Assembly: GCA_013433145.1 (NCBI GenBank)
Contig: CM024191.1
Span: 4,356,501 to 4,420,500, forward strand
Reading direction: 5' to 3'
Source of the DNA: Ascaris suum
Taxonomy: Eukaryota; Nematoda; Chromadorea; Rhabditida; Ascarididae
Length of the DNA: 64,000 nt
In this document: positions 24,956 to 37,165 of the stretch, one piece after another
How positions within the stretch are numbered: position 1 is the stretch's first letter
Layout: the number at the start of each line of letters is the position of its first letter
Notes under the pieces: generated by a model
The model's database searches: none
The model's input: only the letters and a program-made list of their open reading frames with translations
What the model was told of the DNA's origin: nothing
Made by a program: the position numbers and the translations under genes

Positions 24956-27900
24956 TACTGTGCACACTCAGAAAATGAAATTCTTGGTGAGCAGCAAGAA
25001 AAAAATTCAGTACTGATCAAAAGCAATAAAAATATAGAAGGAAAATGGGTTATGGGAATGGGAATTTAGCATGAGAAAAAGGCTATATCGGCGTGTTGGA
25101 TTTGCTGCCGAGCAAGGATTTGCTATAGACGGAAAGACATAGTGCCTTCAAGCGGAAGGGCGCCAGCATTTGCGAACGAATGAGATGCACGGAAATAGTA
25201 TGTATGTGCGCGATGTGTAACCCAGTGCGCCCTGCACCGTTTCTAGTCTGACTGGTCGTGACGTCTAGTACGATTTTTGAATTTGATAAAGATTTGACGC
25301 ATGGAATCGTGCAAAGGTAGGCTTCCATCCAAATAACGAAACCCAGAAGAGAGGGACGATGTGATTTATTAACGTAGAATGTTTCATAATTTTACGATAA
25401 GACTGCAGAAGGAATATTCACGCGCTCAGGATGTATGAACTTGGATTAATATCCCTCGTCAGTTGTTTTTGGCCAGCCTCTTCAGATGTTCGAAATGAGG
25501 CGATGAAGGAACGAATAACAAAACAAATCCATAATTTTTTACTCTTCGCTCAAGTAATACAGATTTTCTTAGCGAGGAGGTAAAAATCCCCTGTGATTCA
25601 ATTTCTGGTCGCAAATGAAAGGTGCTCGCCCGATTCACAGGACCCCTTTAGTAAAACGCCTTTTGACTGACTCAATTAGGTGAATATTTGTGAGTTTTCT
25701 GAGGAAGCAAATAGAGCAACACAGTTATCACTATGTTTTGAACAAATACCTGGCTTGTTATATCTTTTACTGTTGACCGCCACACAAACGTTTCCATTTT
25801 TTTTCTCACTTCAGTTATCTCTATCCGTAACGATAATTTTATTGCTCTATGGTACTGGATCTCTAGGGAGATTCGGAGTACTATAGAGCCCATATTCTTG
25901 CTAATGTAAATTTCACCCATCATCCCCATATTAAAAAGGATTTTATGCACAGTTTTCTCAATGTTGTTGAACATTTATCTCTCACCAAACTGATTATTGA
26001 ATGCACCGAATGTTGCTTCCGGAATTTCCTCACGAAGTGGTTAATCTGCTCGTTATTCAACGTCCTCCTTCACACGCCGGTTAGCAATGCTCTTTATTGC
26101 GCATAGCACAAGCGGCATTTAGCACGGGTCAATCATACCACAATCAAAACCTACACTTTAACCACTCGGGCGGATGCTGCTTCAAGAGAGCACAAATAGT
26201 GCCACCCCCGCACACAACGAGTAGTGGGCACTCCTCACGCCCCAGCCAGTTCGCTGCTCGACTGCGAATCGCGAAGGTCCGAAAAGCTAGAAGCACACTG
26301 ATGTCCTGTAATCAAACAATCTCTACATTTATAGGCGCCGACTCTTGCCTCAACACATTTGTAGAGAGCTTGCTCTATCCCATAATCATCGCCTCTCTGC
26401 TTTGCCCGAAAGTAGATGATCTACAATTTATTGATCATCCCCCTATAGTAGCCATTATTGCAAATTTTCCATTTCTCAATGCATTTTCTCTGCTTATCAT
26501 AGGTCGTATTTCCTTGTAATGCCCCTGCTGTCATATTCTTTGCTGTACGTTATTTGCCGTTCCAGAACTGCATGATCATGGTTGAATGAGCCAAAACATT
26601 GCTTGGCGAAGATAAAATGCTCTATTTTTTAAAAGTCTGCACCTAATTTAGTATATCGCAGCTTATGCTGTTACCAGCACATCTTAACTGATGCAGTCGA
26701 TTCTCATATGTCTGTGCATTAAAACAGCTGTTAACCAGCTCTAACAGTAAATGATATCAAAAAATATGCACTTCACTTCCGAAATCAATCATGCGACAAC
26801 TACATTAAAATTCTGCACACGTGGAAAGATGTAACGGAACATTTTAGAAGAACCTTTCGTATAAGCACAGCGTCCCCATAATACTTGGTGCCTCTAGACA
26901 ACAAATATTGCATTTTTTCGAATGACTATCAGGCAAACACTATTACCGTTGTGAAGATAAGTTAATGAAAGATTACTTCAGAAGAGATAAGTTTTTCCGC
27001 TAGAATGTGCAGGATATGTTCTCAAAAATTATCCCTGTAGCAAGCGAAAACATCATCGCTTCGAAATGTTCCGCTGATGCGTTCTTACGGCAATATTCAT
27101 CTATTGCCTTTGATGTACACGCACTTTCACTTCGTGACAGATATATGCATACACTTCGCCAGACGTTCATTACGTCTGCCTGCGGAAACAGCGTGGCCTT
27201 TTGCATGCCTTTCTTTTGATCAACTAGTTTCATATGTTGCTAATAATTGACAAATATGCACAACAATATCGTCACATTTAACTGTTCGCACAAATCATTC
27301 CCTCTTCTTGCAACTCGTCCGGCGCAAAGTGAAAATCCGACGGGTCATGAAAAACATGAAATTTCCCCACCTTTAAATGACTATCACTTCTTTCAACGAA
27401 GTTGAATCAACATTTGTGCGATACTAACACATTTCATAACTCTCCGTCTTTTGGGTTGAAGCTAGCAGATATACAAACAAGCGTGTACGCAAATGCATAT
27501 TTCTAGACACCCGCTGCAAATGCGACTTTGCAGAAACGCTTGCACAGTAATGTTCCCCGAACATGCTGGATTTATCTTTCTTACGTCACATTTCAAAACA
27601 TCAGCGAATACTTCTGATGCATATGCTTGTATAAGGACTGCCACACAGCTGTCATCTGAAACAGCTGCCAGGGGCAGCCAATGCTGTTCAGTATAAACTA
27701 CGCTGAAGTGTATACCACCTACTGGGAAAAGTTTGTGCGATGAAAGTTTTTGCAACTGCAATAAAGTAGTGGTAAATATAAGAAAAATCTTCAGTGTAAA
27801 CGTCATGGTGTTTTGACAGCAAACATCAAGTTGCACGGAGTACAGCAGTGATATTGCTAGGAACACAAATTGGGATAAGAATAAATTGCGGCTTGAAATG

Positions 27901-29064
27901 GTATAAATGTGATATTTACAAGAACAAGAACCCAAAATTATGCAGGAAAAAAGAGTAGAATTAGAGAGTGAGGAGATTTTGCAACGGAGAAGTCAATTAG
28001 ATTTAAAAAGAAGGAGATTCAGATTCAGTTGTATGGTATTATTCGAAGAAAGAGGAGAAAGGAAAAGCGAAAAAATTCGCCTTTTTGTAAATTGCATTGC
28101 GTTGTTGTTTATGCATCGATCAACAAATAGCAATGACTCCTTGTTTTCCATTTCTTTGATCTCTTCAAGAAGATTTCTCTCAAATCAAAGAGAATTTCAA
28201 ATCAAATGAACAAAGCCACAATGGCTGATCTGCAACAGATGAGAAAGGTGTGAAACCGAAAAGATTGTTAAAATCCAATGAAAACTGATCAGTATGAAAT
28301 CAGTGAACAAAAATTCGAGTGAATAAAACTTGGTATATCGGTACACTGATACGTTGATGCTAAATGTGATAAATTGCAGTACTCAAAGTCAGTTTTCCTC
28401 ATAAGCTAAGGAAACTTGCATCTGTTTAAACTGTGCATTGCGGCTTTGAATTTGAAAAAAAAAACACTTTTTTGTTATCATCTAGCGCAGCAGATCGCGC
28501 TCTTTTATCTAAGCTTCTTGGTCGCCAAATGAACACCGCAGAATTCGCAGTATTCCTCTTAGCCCGAAGAACTTGAAACATTAATCTGCCTATGAAAGAT
28601 ACCTTTACGATTCTGCTTAAAAGAGTTATTTCTGACATATTATTAGTGTTATGTGGCTTCACGCATAGAAGGTTATCAAAAAATGTATTTACGTATACGT
28701 ACATAACGTCACCGACAAACTGCATACATTGTAAATGATTGACGAATCTCCTCAGCAGTAACAATGAACAGACGAAGGAGCTCGCTTAATTTGTATACCT
28801 ATCACTTACAAACACTGAAAGACTTTTGATTCGGCTACAAATAACGATGAAGCACACTGAAAACGAAAGTTTCAACAATGTATCAAAAACAGAGATTTCA
28901 GACAACTATTGCTGCAAAATTCGACGTGAAACCGCATCTGGAGCAAAATTTCGCCCTCCTTTAGGCGAAGAAGTAGATTGCATCCATCGTTGAATCTACT
29001 GGAGAGGTTTCTCACATCGAACAATTCATGGCAGGCACAAACAAACTGATATCGTAAAAGGTTC
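24956..29064. other. Intergenic region between cuticlins A and B (right part)
   Basis: This stretch contains one copy of an interspersed repeat (listed separately). An open frame at 27462-27935 on the minus strand has an internal ATG at 27806 followed by a hydrophobic stretch (see findings). No gene is firmly supported. Confidence 0.4.
26190..26441 (+). repeat. Interspersed repeat, copy 1
   Basis: This block matches the reverse complement of 51600-51865. Shared segments include GTGGGCACTCCTCACGCCCC, then ATTTATAGGCGCCGACTCTT, then GAGAGCTTGCTCTATCCCAT, ending TACAATTTATTGATCA. Small indels separate the copies. It is probably a decayed mobile element; the family is unknown. Confidence 0.8.
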
Positions 29065-30956
29065 TCATTTGAGAAGGGAAACGCTCGGTCTTCGGAGGTA
29101 AAAGATGACAACTAATAAGGCGATAGCAACTGCGCCAACTCCTACTAATGCCGATGTTGCTTGAGGCGACATGCAGACTCCATCTTGGATAGCAGCCGCT
29201 ATCATTTGTTGTCGTCCGCTGTGCAGTAGATCAAGAGGAAGTGCTTGGGCCTGAAGACGATTACTGCTATCGTAGAGTAAAACATTGCGGACAAGTATAG
29301 ATGTGTCCAATGCATTTCGAAGCAAACTCTGACAGTGTACACTGACATCTTTAGAATTTCCGCTCTAGTAAAGCTCCGTCGAAAGTAGTGCTAAGATTCG
29401 GGCGCAATAAAAGTTCATTGCGGATATTTCACTAATTTGAACGCTTTTTTTTCACGTATTATGTATTGAATGTTTCACTTTCCACGTGAAGCTCACTTTC
29501 ACTACATTCGCCATTTCGATGGGACGTGTGTTCTATGCTTTCTTTATTGTTGAAAAACGATGTTTTTTTTTTAATGAAATCGGATGTTTGGGAAATATAT
29601 ACGGTAGAGGTGAGTGCTCAAAAATCATTAGAATACTGCTTCACTAAAGAGTGGGAAATGCGAGGAATGGATTTTCGAAGCGTGGAGCTCACCTGATCTG
29701 AAATGTCCAAAGTGCTAATATCCGTGCGAACATCCACTGTGTTTTCGTCATCTGCGGCACGCTTTCTGAGAAGACGAAGAGCTGCTTTGTTGACTGGTTT
29801 AGCACCCGTAGACTTAACAGCACCGAACCCTTGTGGCTCTGTGCATTTTGGCCGTTCGCATTCACTGTTTGGTTCTTTGATAGTGATTCTGATCTGGCAT
29901 TGATAGAACAGTTGCGATCTGTCGGCGTACTTGTAGACATGTGCTTCTTGGCCAGCCATCAGATCGGTTGGATACTCGAGATTGTTCAGAAGGTATTTGT
30001 CCAAAGCACATCCTTCCTCGTTGAGAATCTGCACCGTGTCACCGTTTCCATCGTCAACAAAGCATGAATGGACGACTGCGCAGAAAGTGTCAACGGTTTC
30101 CGAATCGCAAGTCCATTTATGATATACCTGTTGACCGATCACAGCAAACTGAATTGGCTGCCCACTTGGTCCTCCATCGAGGATCTGGAAAGTTCGATTA
30201 TCAAACAACTCTTTCAGTTTTTGCTTGATTACTTGCAGGGCATTTTCGAGAACAGTATTTTGAGTTCATACGGCCCTCGGTATCAAGCAATATTTTATTT
30301 ATCTCTTTTGAAGTTGCGAGTAAATTTCATGCTTAGCGGCTATTCTGAATTCTTGAGGACCTTCTGAGCTAAACTATCAAAAGTTATTTCCGACAACTAT
30401 TTTCGTCTAGTTTCTACACCACTCCAACTGAACAGTGGCCAGTTGCTGTTGCCTGTTCAGAGGAAAGGTTAGCATAAATTTCTCTGCTTACCTCATATTT
30501 GCAGATGGGCATCGGAACGAGCTGTGTCGCAAACGCAGTGGTGATTTCTGAGACTTCGATCTGCGTGCTGACCGTCTTGTCAGCTTCCATGTAGAAGCAC
30601 TGAACACGGTAAGCTCGGTCAACCTTCGTTATGAAGAGTGGATGGAAAGTGATAACGACCGTCGTTGTAACAAAAATGCCGCGTGGATTCAGTGAACGCG
30701 TACGAGCTACGTTGCAGCTTTCGAATGGCAATGCGATGCCGGCTATTTTACGCCCGTTTTCGTCATTTCGGCAACCTTCTTGATCGTACAGTCCCTTAAC
30801 GTAAACATGGCCTTCGAATGGGTTTATAGTATTGAAATTAACGGTAATTGAGGTCGGGCCACATTCGATCTCTGGCTCTCCCTCAACTCCGTTATCGACG
30901 GGAACAGCTCTTGTGAAGGTAGCAAGCGCTAAGCAGATGATCACTTGACGAAACAT
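29065..30956 (-). CDS. cut-1-like: Cuticlin B, CUT-1-like ZP-domain protein
   Basis: Exons 30956-30492, 30184-29693 and 29250-29065 (465, 492 and 186 nt) give 380 residues with phase-0 introns. The start MFRQVIICLALATFTRA is a signal peptide, and the mature end VPVDNGVEGEPEIECGP is the family hallmark. Exon 1 carries the N-terminal ZP half (RSLNPRGIFVTTTVV, QCFYMEADKTVST). Exon 2 carries the second half (HKWTCDSETVDTFC, YADRSQLFYQCQIRI), followed by RLLRKRAAD, a candidate protease site. Exon 3 gives QALPLDL, a CMSPQ block and a membrane segment, ending RRPSVSLLK. Its exon 1 differs from that of cuticlin A by about two bases in 395; one change makes NTINP instead of NTRNP. Its role is a cleaved cuticle matrix component, inferred from the family. 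Confidence 0.93.
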
Positions 30957-31005
30957 CCCTTGTCAGGTAAAAGATACGGCAGTGATCGCCATCCATCGTG
31001 GGCAT

Positions 31006-31060
31006 CTTTTATAGATGACGCATGGTTCCTGAGAAAGGGGTCACTTGGGAAGTTGACCCC
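31006..31060 (-). promoter_or_regulatory. cut-1-like: Cuticlin B promoter: TATA box and paired GGGGTCA sites
   Basis: On the minus strand CTATAAAAG (31014-31006) lies 50 bases before the ATG. On the plus strand AAAGGGGTCA (31034-31043) and TGACCCC (31054-31060) form an inverted pair of half-sites 10 bases apart. The first half-site matches the position and orientation of the site in the other cuticlin promoters. Confidence 0.6.
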
Positions 31061-32633
31061 GTGTGTTTCTGTGGGTGTTCTTGTATCCCGGAGGTTTTGC
31101 GTGCTTGACGTTGCACTTTTTTGGCGCACGGTAGTGCAAACGTGCGATGGTGTGAGAAACGGTTTTCGACATAATTTTTGTTTCAGTCTTTGTCGAAATG
31201 AAAATCGTCGTAAACAAAGGCAGCGTTCTGATGAGCGTTGATGCCCTTTCACTTGTGCGGTTGCTGTTCCGGTCACAAGACGCATCTGCCGTCAATAACT
31301 GCCGTCACTTTGAGTTGCCGCCGACCACACTCAGCGTTTTCCTCGTTCGCAATGGATGCTCGCTTCTTATGTTTCAACGTACTTTCTCTCAATAGCAGGC
31401 TTTCCTATGCGCTTGCGTGATCACACGACAGCGGGATTATAGTGTTGCACAAATCCTCCCTTCTCTCGAACAGTACTGTAGGTTACCTTCATGCGCCGAA
31501 TTATTTTGAATCATTTCCTTCGATAGCCACATCTTATCATCGAAAGCAGAAACGAGTAGATCGCCTCGAATGCAAACGAAAACATGGGTTCGCTTAAAAT
31601 TTTTTATTGTGGACGACAATGACGCACAGGATTGCAACTCGCTCCGACCTATCAATCCAGCCTTCAGCATAAAGCATTACCATTCTACCTGGTTAAATCA
31701 GGAGGGCAAGTAGCTTCTTTTATGCGCCGCATGAAACTTTCATGCATGATGTTAAATCTAACGCAAAAATACACGTTATATCAACATGTTCTCTAGGTAG
31801 GCTTTATGATCGTTAGAGACTTGGAACGAAATCAGTGCGGAAAGATAGCGGCACTTCCCTATTTTACGTGAAGTTTTTCTAGTGAAACCTGCCTCCAAAA
31901 ATGGCAAAACAAAAAATAGATTTAAATTCATTGTCGAAAGTTACAAAGAAAACTGTCTTTTTAGAGCGATCTTCTGAGCGATAGGCTGTAAAGGTATAGT
32001 TGAGTGGTACGGAGCGAATGCGTGTGAACAGACCAACAGATTAAGTGCACCCGCATTTCACAAGAGCAATTCGTAGATTAATATTTGGTGGAAGAACTGT
32101 TCCCGGCTGGCTCCATTTCCATCATTTACCTCTTAGCGAAGACGCTTAGTTATGGCAATAAAAATGTCCGGCAATTTTTTTGTGAAAAAGTTCGAAATGG
32201 GAAGCACTGACGGCGTTCAAGCGGTGTTATGAGTTTACTACTATTTAATGGCCCTTATGAGACATACCATCAACCTGATGCAATTGACTTTTTTCATTTC
32301 AAAGTCCAGGTCTTTTAAGATCACGCATGGGCAAGATGAGCGTGGCAAGCGCATATGCATGCGCCATTTTTTTTCTTGCATTTCTGTGGATGGTTTTTTC
32401 TGTTGTAGAAAAATAAACTGGAAATGGAGCATACGCACAAGAACCCTGACGGAATTTCAGGCAGTCTTTTCTTTTTGGGCACTCGTAGTTCAGCACAACA
32501 CTTGATAGCAACAGGCTCGGTTACTTGACCCCCTTCTTCAGTTCTTCTTCCTCTGGCTGCAGCGAGGAGCACACGCCCGACACAAACGAATTTTAAAGTA
32601 ATGCGCAAGCTATCTACCTAAAAAACAAAAGAC

Positions 32634-32674
<41 letters not shown>

Positions 32675-33029
32675 TATGGAAAGAGGTGAACTAATTTTTA
32701 ACGCGCGGCATACCCTGCCTGGCAACAACATGTTGAAAAGTTTTGTATAAATTATTTTCACTTCCACGTCGAAAATATTCTCGGCAATAGGAGCCGACGG
32801 GAATGTTTCCCCTTAATGCTTGGAGTTGATCAGACTAGAATATCTCGAGATTTTCAGGCGCAAGTAGATCCATTGGTGGTTTCGTTGGGTCAGACTAGAG
32901 GTGAGCACTCTAAGAGCAAGTTTATTCGTCTTGTAAGACGTTCCGAGATGTGACCTTTTGAGAATTCAAGGTTTCGTTAACTCAAAAAAGCAGCACAAGG
33001 AGAAACCATAACAGAGAAGATTTCACAAG
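31061..33029. other. Intergenic region upstream of cuticlin B
   Basis: Open frames near 31041-31295 and 32241-32608 overlap on both strands and show no motif. A GA microsatellite lies at 32636-32671. A possible plus-strand exon begins near 32860 but was not resolved. Confidence 0.35.
32636..32671. repeat. (GA)n microsatellite
   Basis: An uninterrupted alternating GA run of about 36 bases. Confidence 0.95.
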
Positions 33030-33256
33030 GTCAGTTTTGTGCCTAGCACGCCAGTGCCAATAGAGTTACCTATTCGGAAGCAAGAAATTGAAAGGCGAGT
33101 TGACGTACATGCGAACGGCAGTTTTCTTTTCAGGTCTTCTATTCATCAATCTTATTGCAGAAGCCTTCAATCTCCGTCAGCGGACCCACTCCAGCTTCAA
33201 AAAATCGGCACCGTTCTACTAACGCCACAGCTTCAAAATCTCCTCCACAGTTCTAA
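33030..33256 (+). CDS. Possible two terminal exons of an unrecognised gene
   Basis: An open segment at 33030-33104 (starts VSFVPSTPVPIELPIRKQE) ends at a GT. After a 56-base intron ending TTATTGCAG, the frame continues in phase 0 at 33161-33256 with a Ser/Pro/Thr-rich tail (KPSISVSGPTPASKN) to a stop. Intron length and phase are typical of nematodes, but no upstream exon fits clearly and no family is recognised. It may be the C-terminal tail of a regulatory protein or a chance arrangement. Confidence 0.3.
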
Positions 33257-33434
33257 GACCGCCTATACTTTCTCATAACGGCAGCTTATGAACCCAACTC
33301 AACTCAGGAAAATTTTATTAGAAGGAAATCTGCACTGTGACAAACAGAACAGCTCTTTTGCAACGATGTTTTGAAGGTGCAAAAACAGTGGAGAAAGCTT
33401 TTTGGTGTCTCGGCCATGGGAACAGTCTGATAGC

Positions 33435-33494
33435 GTTCAAATTCAACAAATCATGACTTCAGAGCATGATTTGTTGAATTTGAACTTCAGAGCA
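33435..33494. repeat. Perfect 21-bp hairpin with flanking direct repeat
   Basis: The left arm GTTCAAATTCAACAAATCATG (33435-33455, its last base here completing the stem) pairs perfectly with 33465-33485 across a 9-base loop. ACTTCAGAGCA occurs in the loop region (33456-33466) and again directly after the right arm (33484-33494). Confidence 0.9.
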
Positions 33495-34370
33495 AGAAAA
33501 CGCGGCAAACGATGTTGAAATTGAAATGTTGGAGCCAATCCGCAAAGATATTCTGCCAAGTCTTTGAATGCAAATTCGAGTTTCTCTGCTCCTTTACTTT
33601 TTCAGCCTCGTTATCTTAAAGCCATTGATTCTTGATCTTACATTGGATCGACCTGGACTTAAGAATACTGCTTTTATGCTGTTGAGGTTTGCCGCATCTC
33701 TCAGCCGCATTCAGCTAATCTCCATCTAGGAACATGTGACTTATGGAGTGCAAAATCTTCTTACGATGAAAAAAAAAAACAGCATCAAGTTTCCAATCCA
33801 TATTTTGTTCCTTTCGCAAGGCTGCTTAAGTTTGTTTCATCTTCTTTCTGCGTGATTGCAATAGATGTGCGGTGATGTCTGTAGCCGGAAGGTGCGATAA
33901 AGTAGGCGCGACATTTCTGTAAGGCTAACGATTGTACTTACTTGCCAGATGACAAGGTTTGACTACGAAGTTACGTATGGCGGTCGATGTCGTTCTTTCA
34001 TTCGTCTGAGCTTCCGCTTTAGTGTTGACACATTTATGAAAGGAAACGTTTACTTTAAATTAATCCGATATGAGAATCACCCTCTGAGATGGGCGTACAA
34101 AGACGAAAATAGAAGCAACAGCAAGAGTTGGAAAAGGAAAGCGATAAATTGCGGAAAAATATGGCGAGAGAAAGAGAACGACTTGAAAATCGAAAATAAG
34201 GAGAGAGTGAATACTGAAATTTAAAAACGATGCAACATGAAAAGTGCTAAGATGATTTTCGTGCACATCGTTTCTCAGAAATAGTTCACATCTTATTGCG
34301 TACAAGTCACCCTTGAGAAGGTCTGATTTAACGAAACAAAATGATGCGCGATTATAGTCCAACTATTTTC
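33495..34370. other. Intergenic sequence downstream of cuticlin C
   Basis: Only one plus-strand open frame stands out (33949-34224, rich in Lys, Arg, Glu and Asn), without a recognised motif. No poly(A) signal for cuticlin C was evident. Confidence 0.35.
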
Positions 34371-36530
34371 TTAAGGTTTGCGGTGGCGAATGTAGGAGAG
34401 AAGAACGACGAGAGCAGCGACAGCGAGAATTCCCATTCCCATGAACATGGAAAATCCCATAGGCGACATGCAGATTCCTTCCTGAACGGCTGAAAGAACA
34501 ACCGGCTGGCCGTAGTACTGACGGGCACGGTGGCGGAGATCGAGTGGTAGAGCCTGAGCCTGCAACAATAGGATCATTCTCAAGCTGTATCAGGTGACAG
34601 CAAATAATCGTCTCAACATGCGGTGTCTCAACATGTGGCTAAATGTGCAGTGGACTGAGGAAATGAAGATGCGCATGAAGGTATGCCACAACGATCTCTA
34701 CGTCATGTGACACCGAATGCTCTTATTTCACAACGCTCCCCTGAAGATTCTTTGAGCGCCGCACAGGAAGTAAGCCAAATACAGAAGTTGCAAATTCACA
34801 CCCTAGATGTCACTTCTTTTTCAAGCGATTAGTGATGCAGCGCCCAAGCTGGAGGCCTTTGCCAAGGAGATAATATGACCGTCTATTCACAAATGGGTGA
34901 GTCTTTCATAAACGCATGGGAAGAAAGATTGATGGGAAGTTAAAAAGCAGCTGAAATTTGACCTGGTCGGAAATATCCAGAGTGCTGATATCTGTGCGCA
35001 CATCCATTGTGTTGTCGAAATCGGCAGCACGTTTCTTGAGTAGACGAAGGGCTGGTCTGTTCGCTGCTTTTGCGGCACCTGACTTCACAGCACCGAAACC
35101 TTGTGGCTCTGTGCATTTTGGCCGTTCGCATTCACCGTTTGGTTCTTTGATAGTGATTCTGATCTGGCATTGATAGAACAGTTGCGATCTGTCGGCGTAC
35201 TTGTAGACATGTGCTTCTTGCCCAGCCATCAGGTCTGTTGGGTATTCGAGGTTGTTCAGAAGGTATTTGTCCAAAGCGCATCCCTCCTCGTTCAAGAGCT
35301 GCACTGTATCGCCGTTGCCGTCGTCAACGAAGCATGAGTGCACTACTGCACAGAAGGTGTCAACAGTCTCCGAATCGCAAGTCCATTTGTGGTATACCTG
35401 CTGTCCAATAATTGCAAACTCGATAGGCTGTCCACTTGGTCCTCCATCCAGAATCTAAATAAATTCTTATTTCATCGTGCATGCTGCCTAGAGAAAAATC
35501 AAAACGAGAGACTTTGTTCCCATTTTCGCTCTCTTCAGTAACAGGTTTACTTTAAATAAGGAGATAAACAAGTGTCCGAGACAAGATAACGGTACCTGTC
35601 AGGCATTATAAGGATAACAAAAAATGCAGTCGAATCGTGAAGAAAACTAAAGTAGTCTAAGAAAAGTTCATAGTAGGGCGTCAGAACATCCTGAGAAGTA
35701 CCAAACTGGAGATTGAGAATGTGCATTTGGCAGAATGTTTCAACCAACGTTTTCCACTTTGCCAAATACGAAGTCTAAGAATGTAAATGCAGCGTTTTTC
35801 AGAGATCCATTTTCTATACGAATGTCATTTGTTGGCAAAAAATAAGATGCATAAGTAATATGCAGTATCAACAGCACACTACTAACGTTTGAAATATTTC
35901 CCAGCTGGTGGCATTCAGCATTCCATCAGAGTAATTGAGCTGTGATAGAACGTTCTGAGTAAATTGAACAATTCAAACGACAGGCGATGGCAAACCGCAA
36001 CTTTTCCACTACGATTCCACCATAAAAACACTGAATTGCAAAGCCAACTTTGAATTTACCTCATATTTGCAAATCGGCATTGGCACGACCTGCGTCTGAA
36101 AGGCAGTCGTAATCTCCGATACTTCTAGCTGAGTGCTGACTGTCTTATCAGCCTCCATATAGAAGCACTGCACACGGTAGGCTCTATCGACCTTTGTAAC
36201 AAAGAGCGGATGGAACGTGATGACCACTGTCGTCGTCACGAAGATGCCACGGGGATTTAAAGATCGGGTTCGGGCCACATTACACGTATCAAAAGGCAAC
36301 TCGATTCCCGCTACCTGGCGCCCGCCTTCATCAGAGCGACATCCTTCTTGGTCATAGAGTCCTTTTACATAAACATGCCCCTCAAACGGATTGCGTGTAT
36401 TGAAGTTTACAGTAATAGAAGTGGGACCGCATTCGATTTCCGGCTCTCCTTCAACACCGTTGTCAACAGGAATTGCACTAACGAACGTAACCAGTGACAG
36501 ACAGAAGGCAACTGGCAGTGTGTGGGACAT
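34371..36530 (-). CDS. cut-1-like: Cuticlin C, CUT-1-like ZP-domain protein
   Basis: Exons 36530-36060, 35454-34963 and 34559-34371 (471, 492 and 189 nt) give 383 residues. The signal peptide is MSHTLPVAFCLSLVTFVSA and the mature end IPVDNGVEGEPEIECGP. The exon 1 ZP half has EGGRQVAGIELPFDTCN, closer to D and G than to A and B. Exon 2 has the second ZP half and a RLLKKRAAD basic site. Exon 3 has CMSPMGFSMFMGMGILAV, a membrane segment, then IRHRKP. From near the start of exon 2 through the end of exon 3 the gene is almost identical to inverted gene F, including an intron of exactly the same 403-base length, while exon 1 and both flanks differ. Its role as a cuticle matrix precursor is inferred from the family. 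Confidence 0.93.
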
Positions 36531-36570
36531 CTCCGGACGACGACGGTGATGAGCACTCTTCCAGTGAGTG

Positions 36571-36620
36571 TTTTATATAGAAGATGCACTTGCGAACAAA
36601 TATCATCTAAAAGGGGGTCG
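36571..36620 (-). promoter_or_regulatory. cut-1-like: Cuticlin C promoter: TATA box and GGGTCG site
   Basis: Minus-strand CTATATAAAA (36580-36571) lies 41 bases before the ATG. Plus-strand AAAAGGGGGTCG (36609-36620) lies 28 bases further up, in the same orientation relative to the gene as in B, D, E, F and G. Confidence 0.6.
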
Positions 36621-36697
36621 AGCAAAATCGTTGACGCCCTCATTGTCTCATCGCTTTTGTGCAGATGATGATGGCGAATCATTGTCACTTGAAACAA

Positions 36698-37165
36698 TCA
36701 AGAACGAACGTTTAAGATGTATTGGAAAGAATGTGAAGAGAAGATGAAAAAAGTCTGCGGTGAAGTGAAAGCAAAAGACAAGTCTAAATGAACTTAGTAT
36801 ACTCACAACCCAAATCCAGAATAAGTGCAGTGCATCCGCGTGTGCGGTGTAACTGATACTGCCGCAAGGCGCTTCAGGAATGGGAATACTCACCGCCTAT
36901 CACAAAAATGTCGCATATTTCGAGTATAGGGCAAATTGACGCATCCACTTGCTGCAACAAACCAATAAAAACAGATTGTTTGTCGACGTTTTAAACAAAA
37001 TGTTTTGACGAACCGCAATTAATAGCTCTACATCGGCTTACAGTAATCGATACCGTTACAGTGGGTTGACTGAAAGTCAGCGTGTATTTTACTCCAAATT
37101 TTTGAGGCGACATGACCACGCGAATGAAATCCCACTCATCTGACAGCTGCACTATGACCGAGAAA
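36698..37165 (-). CDS. Possible unrecognised gene, last four exons
   Basis: Four minus-strand segments chain in consistent phase with GT/AG boundaries: 37165-37042 (FSVIVQLSDEWDFIRVVMS), 36951-36894 (QVDASICPILEICDIFVIG), 36871-36807 (APCGSISYTAHADALHLFW) and 36754-36698 (TFFIFSSHSFQYILNVRS, stop). The introns of 90, 22 and 52 bases include one that is too short to be normal, which weakens the model: the second and third segments may instead be one exon or wrongly paired. The stop is 168 bases upstream of the cuticlin C ATG on the same strand, so the promoter of C would sit directly behind it. No family is recognised. Confidence 0.25.

Noticed and set aside
24449..25026. Minus-strand frames rich in His, Ile, Phe, Leu and Pro
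   Set aside because: Pure products of the degenerate GAAT tract.
26097..26519. 140-codon plus-strand frame over the interspersed repeat
   Set aside because: The frame is not kept across the second repeat copy, where indels break it.
29703..30067. Plus-strand open frames opposite cuticlin exon 2 (also at 35101-35337, 40400-40636 and antisense in F)
   Set aside because: They recur only because the exon 2 sequence itself is conserved; the minus-strand cuticlin reading explains every base.
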